Shown in pieces: positions 54,224 through 62,053 of a stretch of DNA of 64,000 nt; position 1 is the stretch's first letter, and every line of letters starts with the position of its first letter. The stretch is taken from positions 3,720,001 through 3,784,000 of the forward strand of contig NZ_CP080647.1 in NCBI RefSeq assembly GCF_019599145.1, in the 5' to 3' direction. The DNA is from Streptomyces akebiae. Lineage in GTDB: Bacteria > Actinomycetota > Actinomycetes > Streptomycetales > Streptomycetaceae. Below the pieces are notes generated by a model. It did no database searches and was not told where the DNA came from. It saw only the letters and a program-made list of their open reading frames with translations. Made by a program: the position numbers and the translations under genes.

Positions 54224-54303
54224 CCGCCCCGCTCCCCACGCACACGGGGACCCGGCCGGATCACCGCCCCGCTCCCCACGCACACAGGGCCCCGGCCGGA
54301 TCA
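54224..54303. repeat. 40-bp tandem direct repeat next to a terminator
   Basis: Two adjacent copies, starting about 54224 and 54264, of a CCGCCCCGCTCCCCACGC...CCGGCCGGATCA unit, with two or three mismatches. The second copy's CCGGCCGG end forms one arm of the following hairpin. Confidence 0.75.
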
Positions 54304-54316
54304 CCGGCCGGGGCCC
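54287..54316. terminator. Strong bidirectional terminator
   Basis: Perfect 13-bp stem GGGCCCCGGCCGG / CCGGCCGGGGCCC with an ATCA loop, between the convergent mutase and membrane protein genes. Confidence 0.85.
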
Positions 54317-54353
54317 CGCCACGCCCTGGCCGGCACCGGCCGGGGGCACCGCT

Positions 54354-56168
54354 CTACGGCACCAGCACCAACACCGCCACCCACACCACGGCGAGCACCG
54401 CGCTCAGCGGCCACAGGGGCATCCTCCGGCCCCCGTACTGCCCTTCCGGCCTCAGCGAGGGATCCCGCCACATGGCGGTGATCTCGGCGGCGGTCCTCTC
54501 GTAGGGGTGCACGAGCCGCAGCTTCCGCTCCAGCCAGCGCCAGCGCTCCGCACGGACGCTCCAGAGCGGGAACGACGCCCGGCGGCTGTCGACCGTCAGC
54601 ACGGCACCGGCGCACCGGACGGTCGTGAGGTCGTCCCACTCGACGTGCTGGGGCGGGCCCCAGCCGCTGAGCCACAGCCCCGAACGGTCGGCCGTGATCC
54701 GCCAGGTGAGCATCTGGGGCAGCGTCAGGACGCCGAAGAGACCGACGACACCACCGAGGACGTACTGCGTCAGCCCGTCCGGGTACAGCCCGACGGCTGC
54801 GATCGCGACGATCAGGAACAGGGCGGTGGCCCAGTCCGGCCAGCCCGCCCGCCAGCGCCGTACGGACACCGGCTCGTCCCCCAGCCGCGCCCGGCTCTCC
54901 GTGACGGCCGTGGCCCGCAGTTCCTCGTGGATCGTGTGCCGCTCCGCCCTGGCCCGCTGCCCGGCGGCGCGGTGCCGTACCGTCCGGTCGGACAGGGGGC
55001 GCACCGGCCCGCTGGACGACTCGACGACCAGCTCCGCGGGCGCACCGCCCTCAGCCGGCTCCGTGCCGACCCACTCCGCCGACTTCCGCAGGTCCACGGG
55101 CCCTGCGGCCCCCTCCGGTGCCTCCGGCGTCTCCGCCGCGCTGACGAGCACGATCTCGGCGCCGTCGTGGGGCAGTCCGTACAGGACGGCCTCGCGCAGG
55201 GGACCGGGCTGGTCGTCGTCATCGTCCACGCTCTCGACGGCGTCGAGGAGCGCGTCGCGCTCCTCCCGGCCGTCCCGCTCCTGGTCCTCCTGGTCCTCCT
55301 GGTCCTCCTCCTCGTCCTCCTCGTCCTCCTCGTCGGCGTCGCCGTACCACTCCTCGGTGGCGACGGTGAACAACGGCCGCAGCGCGTCCACGTCGTCGGC
55401 GGCGAAGACCTCGGCGTCACCGTCGGCACCGTCGCGGACGAGCACCCGCAGCACTGGCACGGGAGCGCCCCGCAGCGCGGCGGACCGGCGGCGTCCCAGC
55501 ACCCCGGAGAGCAACGAGGTGAGTCCCCAGCCGACCACGAACCAGCCGACGAGAGTGACCTCGTGCCGGTCGGTGGCGACGTCCCAGCCGGAGACGGCGG
55601 AGAGCACCCCCGCTCCGGCAACGGTCAGGACGCACCCGAACCCCATGAGGAACCGGCCTCGCCGCAGCGGACCGACCTCGTCCGGCACCGTGGCGGTGGC
55701 CCCCTCGGTGGCCACCAGGGCCCACTGCCGCTGCAGCCGGCGCTTGCCCAGCCGGATCTCGGCCATGGCCCAGGTCAAGGTCGCGGCGACGAGCCCCACC
55801 AGGGTCGGCACGTCGTGCGAGCCCCCGAACCAGGCCAGCAGGAGCAGCAGAAGGGGCGCCGAGAACCGTACGACCTCGGGCCTGACCAGGGTCCACACCA
55901 GCTGCAGCGGGACCAGCGCGGCGAGGGCGGCGGGCAGCTCCGCGAAGTTCGCCAGCCAGAAGCCGACGATCAGGCCGCCCGGGACCACGGCGAGCAGCTG
56001 CAGGGGCCGCGTCCGCGCCGGCACCCACAGGGGCGGCCGGGTCCGCGCCCAGACGTCCGTCCTCTCCCCGCTCCAGGAAACGCAGCCCTCGGGCACGGCG
56101 AACGCGGGCAGCGGACGCGGCGGTGGGAGGACCCTGGGCGGGGACTGGGGCTCAAGCTCGGTACTCAT
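54354..56168 (-). CDS. Large polytopic membrane protein, hypothetical
   Basis: 604 aa. About four hydrophobic segments lie in the first 250 residues (LLAVVPGGLIVGFWLANF, APLLLLLLAWFGG, FGCVLTVAGAGVLSAV and WFVVGWGLTSLLSGVL), then a long cytoplasmic loop, then two or three more (WATALFLIVAIAAVGLY, YVLGGVVGLFGVLTLP) and a final C-terminal helix. The loop holds a very acidic run (DEEDEEDEEEDQEDQEDQE) from a 9-bp DNA repeat. A PH-like beta segment (WDDLTTVRCAGAVLTVDSRRASFPLW) sits before the last helix. Function unknown; I recall a homologue at this place in S. coelicolor. Confidence 0.75.
   Translation of the reverse strand: MSTELEPQSPPRVLPPPRPLPAFAVPEGCVSWSGERTDVWARTRPPLWVPARTRPLQLLAVVPGGLIVGFWLANFAELPAALAALVPLQLVWTLVRPEVVRFSAPLLLLLLAWFGGSHDVPTLVGLVAATLTWAMAEIRLGKRRLQRQWALVATEGATATVPDEVGPLRRGRFLMGFGCVLTVAGAGVLSAVSGWDVATDRHEVTLVGWFVVGWGLTSLLSGVLGRRRSAALRGAPVPVLRVLVRDGADGDAEVFAADDVDALRPLFTVATEEWYGDADEEDEEDEEEDQEDQEDQERDGREERDALLDAVESVDDDDDQPGPLREAVLYGLPHDGAEIVLVSAAETPEAPEGAAGPVDLRKSAEWVGTEPAEGGAPAELVVESSSGPVRPLSDRTVRHRAAGQRARAERHTIHEELRATAVTESRARLGDEPVSVRRWRAGWPDWATALFLIVAIAAVGLYPDGLTQYVLGGVVGLFGVLTLPQMLTWRITADRSGLWLSGWGPPQHVEWDDLTTVRCAGAVLTVDSRRASFPLWSVRAERWRWLERKLRLVHPYERTAAEITAMWRDPSLRPEGQYGGRRMPLWPLSAVLAVVWVAVLVLVP
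55279..55334. repeat. 9-bp tandem repeats encoding an acidic run
   Basis: Three CTGGTCCTC-type units then three CTCGTCCTC-type units, in frame, giving DQE and DEE triplets. Prone to length change without frameshift. Confidence 0.7.
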
Positions 56169-56346
56169 CGTTCTGTGGACACTCCGGCCGCCGTCGTGGT
56201 TGCGCCGCGCGGTCCGGCACGATCCAAGCGGACCAGGCTGTGAAGGCGGGACACACGAGCAGCGCCACCTTAGAACAGACGTCCGGAGTTCCTCCGCCGA
56301 ACCGGCGCCCGGAGCCCTATGTCACACACCCCGCGCCGGACCGGGG

Positions 56347-57078
56347 TCACCCCACGGCGATCAGCACCGCCAACAGCACGGCCCCGGCCGCCGCCGGCGC
56401 CACGATCTCCCAGGCCCACCGCACACTCGGCTCGCCCTGCGACCCGGGCGCCTTCGCCCGCGCCTCGCACAGGTCCCGCAGATCCGCCATGACCTGATCG
56501 GTCTCCGCCCGCACGGACCGCGCGGCCTGGGCGGAACCACCGCCCCCCTTGGCCGCCCTATGGGCCTCCCGGGCCTGCTGCCGAGCGGCCTTCTTGCGCC
56601 CCCGCAGCGAGACGGGAATCGCCCAGAGCTGATACTTGGCGCCGCTCTCGTCGATCACCTCGTTCGTGTAACCGGACCGCAGCGACACCACGCTCGCCCA
56701 GGGCAGCTCGATCACCCGGAACGGGTTCCGCACCCGCAGCCGGTCGTCGTTGGCGAACACCGCCGGCCGAACCGAGAACGCGACCACCACCGGCACGGCC
56801 ACCAGCAACGAGGCCAGCGCCAGCCAGGGCGTACGCCCCTCCCCCGACACCACCGCGTCCCCGCCGAGCCAGGCGAACAGCCCGAGCAGCGACACCCCGC
56901 CGACCAGCCCGGCGGGAGACCGGTAGACCCGGTCCTTGTACACGGGCTTGTCGGGCTTCGACGCGGGGGCCGCGGCCACCGGAGCCTGCCCGGCCTTCGG
57001 GTTCTCCGAAGCCGCCACAGCCTCCGCACGCTTCCGAACCGGTTCCGACTCGGGTGACGATTGATCCGAGGTGCTCAT
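56347..57078 (-). CDS. PH-domain membrane protein (bPH_6-like)
   Basis: 243 aa. After a polar N-terminus (to about 60), two hydrophobic helices (AGLVGGVSLLGLFAWLGG and WLALASLLVAVPVVVAFSV) lead into a PH-like beta domain: AVFANDDRLRVRNPFRVIELPWASVVSLRSGYTNEVI...YQLWAIPVSLRGRKK. A helical stretch follows and a final membrane helix (IVAPAAAGAVLLAVLIAVG). This is the bacterial PH_6 layout seen in many actinobacterial membrane proteins. Function unknown. The adjacent 604-aa membrane gene on the same strand also has a PH-like segment, so a joint role is possible. Confidence 0.82.
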   Translation of the reverse strand: MSTSDQSSPESEPVRKRAEAVAASENPKAGQAPVAAAPASKPDKPVYKDRVYRSPAGLVGGVSLLGLFAWLGGDAVVSGEGRTPWLALASLLVAVPVVVAFSVRPAVFANDDRLRVRNPFRVIELPWASVVSLRSGYTNEVIDESGAKYQLWAIPVSLRGRKKAARQQAREAHRAAKGGGGSAQAARSVRAETDQVMADLRDLCEARAKAPGSQGEPSVRWAWEIVAPAAAGAVLLAVLIAVG

Positions 57079-57235
57079 ACGTCCGATTCTGCCCGACGCC
57101 CCGCCCGCCCCGACGCCGGGCCGACCACGAGCAGGAGTCCGCGCGGGCGCGCACGGGCCCGAGCACACCACCGAGGAGGGCCGTGAACGAACGCCCGCGG
57201 AACCCGCTGCTTCCGATCCGAGGGCTGTACACCCG

Positions 57236-57247
57236 CTACGCGCGTAG
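57236..57247. promoter_or_regulatory. Palindromic operator upstream of deoC
   Basis: CTACGCGCGTAG, identical to the deoD site, ending 1 bp before the -10 box, so bound protein would block polymerase. Confidence 0.7.
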
Positions 57248-57248
57248 A

Positions 57249-57254
57249 TATGCT
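57249..57254 (+). promoter_or_regulatory. -10 box for a leaderless deoC start
   Basis: TATGCT, 6 nt before the GTG at 57261, the same spacing as at deoD. Confidence 0.55.
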
Positions 57255-57260
57255 CGTCTG

Positions 57261-58220
57261 GTGACCATGTCCACAGCTGCACCCCACGCTCTCGCCGACG
57301 TCACCGCGTCCGACAGCACGCTGCGCCGCTTCCTCCACGGGCTGCCCGGCGTCGACCCGGTCGGCCTGGAGGCGCGCGCCGCCTCGCTCGGCACCCGTTC
57401 CATCAAGACGACCGCCAAGGCGTACGCCATCGACCTGGCCATCTCCATGGTCGACCTGACGACCCTGGAAGGCGCGGACACCCCCGGCAAGGTCCGGTCC
57501 CTCGGCGCCAAGGCGGTCCTCCCCGACCCGACCGACCGCTCCACGCCCGCCACGGCCGCGGTCTGCGTCTACCCCGACATGGTGCCGGCCGCCAAGGCCG
57601 CCGTCGCCGGCTCCACCGTCAAGGTCGCCTCCGTGGCCACCGCCTTCCCGGCCGGCCGCGCGGCGCTCGCCGTGAAGCTGGCGGACGTCCGCGAGGCCGT
57701 CTCCGCCGGCGCCGACGAGATCGACATGGTCATCGACCGCGGCGCGTTCCTGGCGGGCAACTACCTCAAGGTCCACGAGGAGATCACCGCCGTGAAGGAG
57801 GCCTGCGGAGCGTCGGCCCGCCTGAAGGTCATCTTCGAGACGGGCGAACTCTCGACCTACGACAACATCCGCCGGGCCAGCTGGCTCGGCATGCTCGCGG
57901 GCGCGGACTTCATCAAGACCTCCACCGGCAAGGTCGCGGTGAACGCCACGCCCGCCAACACCCTCCTCATGCTGGAGGCCGTCCGCGACTTCCGCGCCCA
58001 GACCGGTGTCCAGATCGGTGTGAAGCCCGCCGGCGGCATCCGCACCACCAAGGACGCGATCAAGTTCCTGGTCCTGGTCAACGAGACCGTCGGCGAGGAC
58101 TGGCTGGACAACCACTGGTTCCGCTTCGGCGCGTCCTCGCTCCTCAACGACCTGCTGATGCAGCGCCAGAAGCTGGCCACCGGCCGCTACTCCGGCCCCG
58201 ACTACGTGACGGTGGACTGA
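57261..58220 (+). CDS. deoC: Deoxyribose-phosphate aldolase
   Basis: 319 aa. The Schiff-base lysine is in GADFIKTSTGKV near residue 219 and the second active-site lysine is in IGVKPAGGIRT near 255. VDMVI-type and AVCVYPDMVPAA segments fit the DeoC/LacD TIM barrel. It splits 2-deoxyribose-5-phosphate into glyceraldehyde-3-phosphate and acetaldehyde. The N-terminus is about 50 residues longer than E. coli DeoC. The GTG start at 57261 is chosen for its leaderless spacing (ATG 57267 is the alternative). ALDH genes follow after 5 bp, so all three are an operon. Confidence 0.95.
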   Translation: MTMSTAAPHALADVTASDSTLRRFLHGLPGVDPVGLEARAASLGTRSIKTTAKAYAIDLAISMVDLTTLEGADTPGKVRSLGAKAVLPDPTDRSTPATAAVCVYPDMVPAAKAAVAGSTVKVASVATAFPAGRAALAVKLADVREAVSAGADEIDMVIDRGAFLAGNYLKVHEEITAVKEACGASARLKVIFETGELSTYDNIRRASWLGMLAGADFIKTSTGKVAVNATPANTLLMLEAVRDFRAQTGVQIGVKPAGGIRTTKDAIKFLVLVNETVGEDWLDNHWFRFGASSLLNDLLMQRQKLATGRYSGPDYVTVD

Positions 58221-58225
58221 TCCCC

Positions 58226-59662
58226 ATGGCTTCCGCATTCGAATACGCACCGGCCCCCGAGTCCCGGGCGATCGTCGACATCGCCCCCTCCTACGGCCTG
58301 TTCATCGACGGCGAGTTCACCGAGGCCGCCGACGGCAAGGTCTTCAAGACGGTCAGCCCCGCCTCCGAGGAGGTTCTCTCCGAGGTCGCCCAGGCGGGCG
58401 AGGCGGACGTGGACCGCGCCGTACAGGCCGCCCGCAGGGCGTTCGAGAAATGGTCGGCCCTCCCCGGCACGGAGCGCGCGAAGTACCTCTTCCGCATCGC
58501 CCGCATCATCCAGGAGCGCTCCCGCGAGCTGGCCGTCCTCGAGACCCTCGACAACGGCAAGCCGATCAAGGAGACCCGCGACGCCGACCTCCCCCTGGTC
58601 GCCGCGCACTTCTTCTACTACGCGGGCTGGGCCGACAAGCTCGACCACGCCGGCTACGGCGCGAACCCCCGGCCCCTCGGCGTGGCGGGCCAGGTCATCC
58701 CCTGGAACTTCCCGCTCCTGATGCTGGCGTGGAAGATCGCCCCGGCCCTGGCGACGGGCAACACGGTCGTCCTGAAGCCCGCGGAGACCACCCCCCTCTC
58801 GGCGCTGTTCTTCGCGGACGTCTGCCGTCAGGCGGGCCTGCCCAAGGGCGTCGTCAACATCCTCCCCGGTTACGGCGACACGGGCGCGGCCCTGGTCGCG
58901 CACCCGGACGTCAACAAGGTCGCCTTCACCGGCTCCACCGCGGTCGGCAAGCAGATCGCGAAGACGGTCGCCGGCACCCGCAAGAAGCTGACCCTGGAAC
59001 TGGGCGGCAAGGGCGCGAACATCGTCTTCGACGACGCCCCCATCGACCAGGCCGTCGAGGGCATCGTGAACGGCATCTTCTTCAACCAGGGCCAGGTCTG
59101 CTGCGCGGGCTCCCGCCTCCTGGTCCAGGAGTCGATCCAGGACGAGCTGCTCGACTCCCTGAAGCGGCGCCTGTCCACGCTCCGCCTCGGCGACCCGCTG
59201 GACAAGAACACGGACATCGGCGCGATCAACTCCGAGGAGCAGCTCACCCGGATCACCTCGCTCGTCGAGCGCGGCGAGTCGGAGGGCGCCGAGCGCTGGT
59301 CCCCGGCCTGCGAACTGCCGACGTCCGGCTACTGGTTCGCCCCGACGCTCTTCACGAACGTCACGCAGGCGCACACCATCGCCCGTGACGAGATCTTCGG
59401 CCCGGTCCTCTCCGTCCTCACGTTCCGCACCCCGGACGAGGCGGTCGCCAAGGCCAACAACACCCAGTACGGCCTGTCGGCGGGCATCTGGACCGAGAAG
59501 GGCTCCCGGATCCTGGCCGTCGCGAACAAGCTGCGCGCGGGCGTCGTCTGGTCCAACACGTTCAACAAGTTCGACCCGACGTCGCCGTTCGGCGGCTACA
59601 AGGAGTCGGGCTTCGGCCGCGAGGGCGGCCGTCACGGCCTGGAGGCGTACCTCGATGTCTGA
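58226..59662 (+). CDS. Aldehyde dehydrogenase (catalytic)
   Basis: 478 aa. The catalytic Cys is in QGQVCCAGSR near residue 293, the general-base Glu in LTLELGGKGAN near 258, and the Asn in IPWNFPLLML near 160. All are present, so it should oxidise an aldehyde to acid with NAD(P). It starts 5 bp after deoC, whose product is acetaldehyde, so acetaldehyde is the likely substrate. The 3' end overlaps the next ALDH-like gene by 8 bp. Together the pair resembles the two halves of ALDH16-type proteins. Confidence 0.93.
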   Translation: MASAFEYAPAPESRAIVDIAPSYGLFIDGEFTEAADGKVFKTVSPASEEVLSEVAQAGEADVDRAVQAARRAFEKWSALPGTERAKYLFRIARIIQERSRELAVLETLDNGKPIKETRDADLPLVAAHFFYYAGWADKLDHAGYGANPRPLGVAGQVIPWNFPLLMLAWKIAPALATGNTVVLKPAETTPLSALFFADVCRQAGLPKGVVNILPGYGDTGAALVAHPDVNKVAFTGSTAVGKQIAKTVAGTRKKLTLELGGKGANIVFDDAPIDQAVEGIVNGIFFNQGQVCCAGSRLLVQESIQDELLDSLKRRLSTLRLGDPLDKNTDIGAINSEEQLTRITSLVERGESEGAERWSPACELPTSGYWFAPTLFTNVTQAHTIARDEIFGPVLSVLTFRTPDEAVAKANNTQYGLSAGIWTEKGSRILAVANKLRAGVVWSNTFNKFDPTSPFGGYKESGFGREGGRHGLEAYLDV

Positions 59663-60557
59663 CAAGTCCGAGCAGCAGCGTCTGAGTGTCTTCAAGACCT
59701 ACAAGCTGTACGTCGGCGGGAAGTTCCCGCGTTCCGAGAGCGGCCGGGTGTACGAGGTGACGGACTCCAAGGACAACTGGCTGGCCAACGCCCCGCTCTC
59801 CTCCCGCAAGGACGCCCGTGACGCGGTCGTGGCCGCGCGCAAGGCGTTCGGCGCCTGGTCCGGAGCCACCGCCTACAACCGCGGCCAGGTCCTCTACCGC
59901 GTCGCCGAGATGCTGGAGGGCCGCAGGAGCCAGTTCGTCCACGAGGTGGCCGACGCCGAGGGCCTGTCGAAGTCGAAGGCGGCCGCCCAGGTGGAGGCCA
60001 CGATCGACCGCTGGGTCTGGTACGCGGGCTGGACCGACAAGATCGCCCAGGTGGTCGGCGGCGGAAACCCGGTCGCGGGCCCGTACTTCAACCTCTCCTC
60101 CCCCGAACCGACCGGCGTGGTCGCGGTCCTGGCCCCCCAGGAGTCGTCGTTCCTGGGCCTGGTCTCGGTGCTGGCCCCCGTGATCGCGACGGGCAACACC
60201 GCGGTCGTGGTGGCGAGCGAGAAGTCCCCTCTCCCGGCCCTCTCTCTCGGCGAGGTCCTGGCCACCTCCGATGTCCCCGGCGGCGTGGTCAACGTCCTCT
60301 CGGGCCGTACGTCGGAGATCGCGACGCCCCTGGCCGCCCACCAGGACGTCAACGCGATCGACCTGGCCGGCGCCGACGACGTCCTGGCGAAGGAACTGGA
60401 GATCGCCGCGGCCGACAACCTCAAGCGCGTCCTGCGTCCACAGCCTGTGGACGACTGGTCGACCACGCCCGGTATCGACCGCATGACGGCGTTCCTGGAG
60501 ACGAAGACGGTCTGGCACCCGACGGGGTCACTGGGCGCCTCGGGTTCGGCGTACTGA
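59655..60557 (+). CDS. Truncated ALDH-like protein without catalytic Cys
   Basis: 300 aa. It aligns with the N-terminal part of aldehyde dehydrogenases (FKTYKLYVGGKFPRSESGRVYEV, then NLSSPEPTGVVAVLAPQES in place of the usual PWNFP, then GNTAVVVASEKSPLPALSLGEVL). It ends before or within the catalytic half, and no VCCA/GQxC motif is present. It probably acts as a structural partner rather than an enzyme. The 8-bp overlap with the preceding active ALDH gene implies coupled synthesis. It could alternatively be a decaying paralogue, but the reading frame is intact and codon usage is normal. Confidence 0.85.
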   Translation: MSDKSEQQRLSVFKTYKLYVGGKFPRSESGRVYEVTDSKDNWLANAPLSSRKDARDAVVAARKAFGAWSGATAYNRGQVLYRVAEMLEGRRSQFVHEVADAEGLSKSKAAAQVEATIDRWVWYAGWTDKIAQVVGGGNPVAGPYFNLSSPEPTGVVAVLAPQESSFLGLVSVLAPVIATGNTAVVVASEKSPLPALSLGEVLATSDVPGGVVNVLSGRTSEIATPLAAHQDVNAIDLAGADDVLAKELEIAAADNLKRVLRPQPVDDWSTTPGIDRMTAFLETKTVWHPTGSLGASGSAY

Positions 60558-60567
60558 GACGAACGCC

Positions 60568-60625
60568 GGGGAACCGCCCCCCGCCGGGACGGCGCGGACC
60601 GTCCACGGCCGGTGGGGCGGTCCCC
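60568..60625. terminator. Long terminator structure
   Basis: Outer arms GGGGAACCGCCCC and GGGGCGGTCCCC pair with one bulge. The inner sequence holds a second stem, GGACGG / CCGTCC. Between convergent ALDH-like and secreted-protein genes. Confidence 0.7.
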
Positions 60626-60644
60626 CTCGCCCCTCACGGGGCGG

Positions 60645-61052
60645 TCATCGCAACCCGCCCACCAGCTGACCCACCAGCGGAATGCTCCCGATCGACGGCG
60701 CCTGCGCCAACGGGCCGGTCAGAGCCGTCGACTGCAGCGGCTTGAAGTCGGCGAGCTGGGTGCCCACCCCGTTGTCGAGGGGATCGACGCCCGTCCCGGC
60801 CAGCGGGTTGGGCTTGAGCCCCGCGACCGGGCCGGTGACATAACCGATCGTGCCGGTCAGGGCCTGCAGGCCCGCCTGCGGGTCGATCTTCCCCAGCGAG
60901 GTGGGCCGGGTGCGCAGTACGTCGACGACCGGGGCCGCGTCGTCCGCCGCGGCGGCCGTACCCGCGCCCGCGCCGAGCGCGACCCCGGCTGTGGCGGCGG
61001 CCAGCAACGCGCGTCGGGCGGTGGAGTTCAGGGGAGCCGAGTGTCGAGCCAT
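60645..61052 (-). CDS. Small secreted protein, hypothetical
   Basis: 135 aa. A basic N-terminus and Ala/Gly-rich signal peptide (MARHSAPLNSTARRALLAAATAGVALGAGAGTAAA) is followed by a short mature part rich in Pro/Leu/Gly (NPLAGTGVDPLDNGVGTQLADFKPLQ). No cysteines or known domain. A GTG four codons upstream (61064) is an alternative, but AAGGTGA lies better before the chosen ATG. Similar small exported proteins occur in many Streptomyces. Confidence 0.75.
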   Translation of the reverse strand: MARHSAPLNSTARRALLAAATAGVALGAGAGTAAAADDAAPVVDVLRTRPTSLGKIDPQAGLQALTGTIGYVTGPVAGLKPNPLAGTGVDPLDNGVGTQLADFKPLQSTALTGPLAQAPSIGSIPLVGQLVGGLR

Positions 61053-61199
61053 CAGCGTTGTCACCTTCTCTGTTCTACGACCACTTCCCGCTCCGGAAAG
61101 TAATCATGGCAACACGTAAGGTAGTTGAGGTGTGATGTGCGCTCCAAGGGCGACCCGCCGTCTCGGCGGGAGCCGCGTGATGCCTCACACTGGACTCTC

Positions 61200-61829
61200 G
61201 TGAGTTCGCATCCCCCGATACCGACCCGAGTCGTCCTGCTGTCCGGTCCGTCCGGCTCGGGCAAGTCTCTCCTCGCCGCCCGCTCCGGCCTGCCCGTGCT
61301 GCGGCTCGACGACTTCTACAAGGAGGGCGACGACCCGACGCTGCCGCAGGTGGAGGGCAGCACGGACATCGACTGGGACCACCCGCTGTCGTGGGACGCG
61401 GACACCGCCGTCGCGGCGATCGAGGAACTGTGCCGCACGGCCCGGACGACCGTCCCGACGTACGACATCTCCCTCAGCGCCCGGACCGGCGCGGAGGCCC
61501 TGCACATCGGGCGGACGCCGGTGTTCATCGCCGAGGGGATCTTCGCCGCCGAGATCGTCGGGCGCTGCCGCGAACTCGGCCTGCTGGCGGACGCGCTGTG
61601 CCTGACCCGTGGTCCGGTGAAGACCTTCCGCCGCCGCTTCCTGCGCGACCTCAGGGAGGGCCGCAAGTCGGTGCCGTTCCTGCTGCGGCGCGGCTGGCGG
61701 TTGATGCGGCTGGAGCGTTCGATCGTGGCTCGCCAGACGGAGTTGGGCGCCCACCCGTGCGACCGCGACGAGGCTCTGGGCCGTCTGGCGGCGGCCGCCG
61801 CGGGCCGGGTCGCGAAGGCGCCGGCCTGA
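61200..61829 (+). CDS. Uridine kinase-like P-loop NTPase
   Basis: 209 aa. P-loop GPSGSGKSLLA near residue 18, then LRLDDFYKEGDD (the DDFY catalytic motif of uridine kinases, near 40), then DWDHPLSWD and PTYDISL (substrate-binding positions, near 95). It lacks part of the usual lid. Probably phosphorylates uridine/cytidine or a related nucleoside, which fits the nucleoside theme of this region. The GTG start has no clear Shine-Dalgarno. It is divergent from the secreted-protein gene and convergent with sigQ. Confidence 0.85.
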   Translation: MSSHPPIPTRVVLLSGPSGSGKSLLAARSGLPVLRLDDFYKEGDDPTLPQVEGSTDIDWDHPLSWDADTAVAAIEELCRTARTTVPTYDISLSARTGAEALHIGRTPVFIAEGIFAAEIVGRCRELGLLADALCLTRGPVKTFRRRFLRDLREGRKSVPFLLRRGWRLMRLERSIVARQTELGAHPCDRDEALGRLAAAAAGRVAKAPA

Positions 61830-61893
61830 GCCCGCACCTGAGCACGGACCCGGCCCGGGGGACCCGACGGTGGACGTGAGGCGGACATGAAAA

Positions 61894-61928
61894 CGGGACT
61901 GGACGGACCCCCCGGCCCTCCAGTCCCG
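61894..61928. terminator. Terminator between uridine kinase-like gene and sigQ
   Basis: Perfect 10-bp stem CGGGACTGGA / TCCAGTCCCG with a 15-nt loop, flanked by AA and TT. Beyond it (61930-62050) is pyrimidine-rich DNA with repeated TTCCCCCGT. Confidence 0.75.
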
Positions 61929-62053
61929 CTTCCCCCGTGCCCCCCACTCGTCACACCGGCGCTCCCCCGCGCCACCGTGACGTTCCCCGTTCCCCCGTGC
62001 TCCCCCGTACTCCCCCCGCTTTTCCCCCGTTACTTACTCCCCCCCACAGACCC

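Noticed and set aside
51453..54245. Minus-strand frame of 930 codons across deoD and the mutase
   Set aside because: It crosses two clear plus-strand genes and an intergenic region, with low-complexity translation.
59655..60557. Pseudogene call for the short ALDH-like frame
   Set aside because: The frame is intact, overlaps the active ALDH gene by 8 bp and has normal codon use, so a real non-catalytic protein is preferred.
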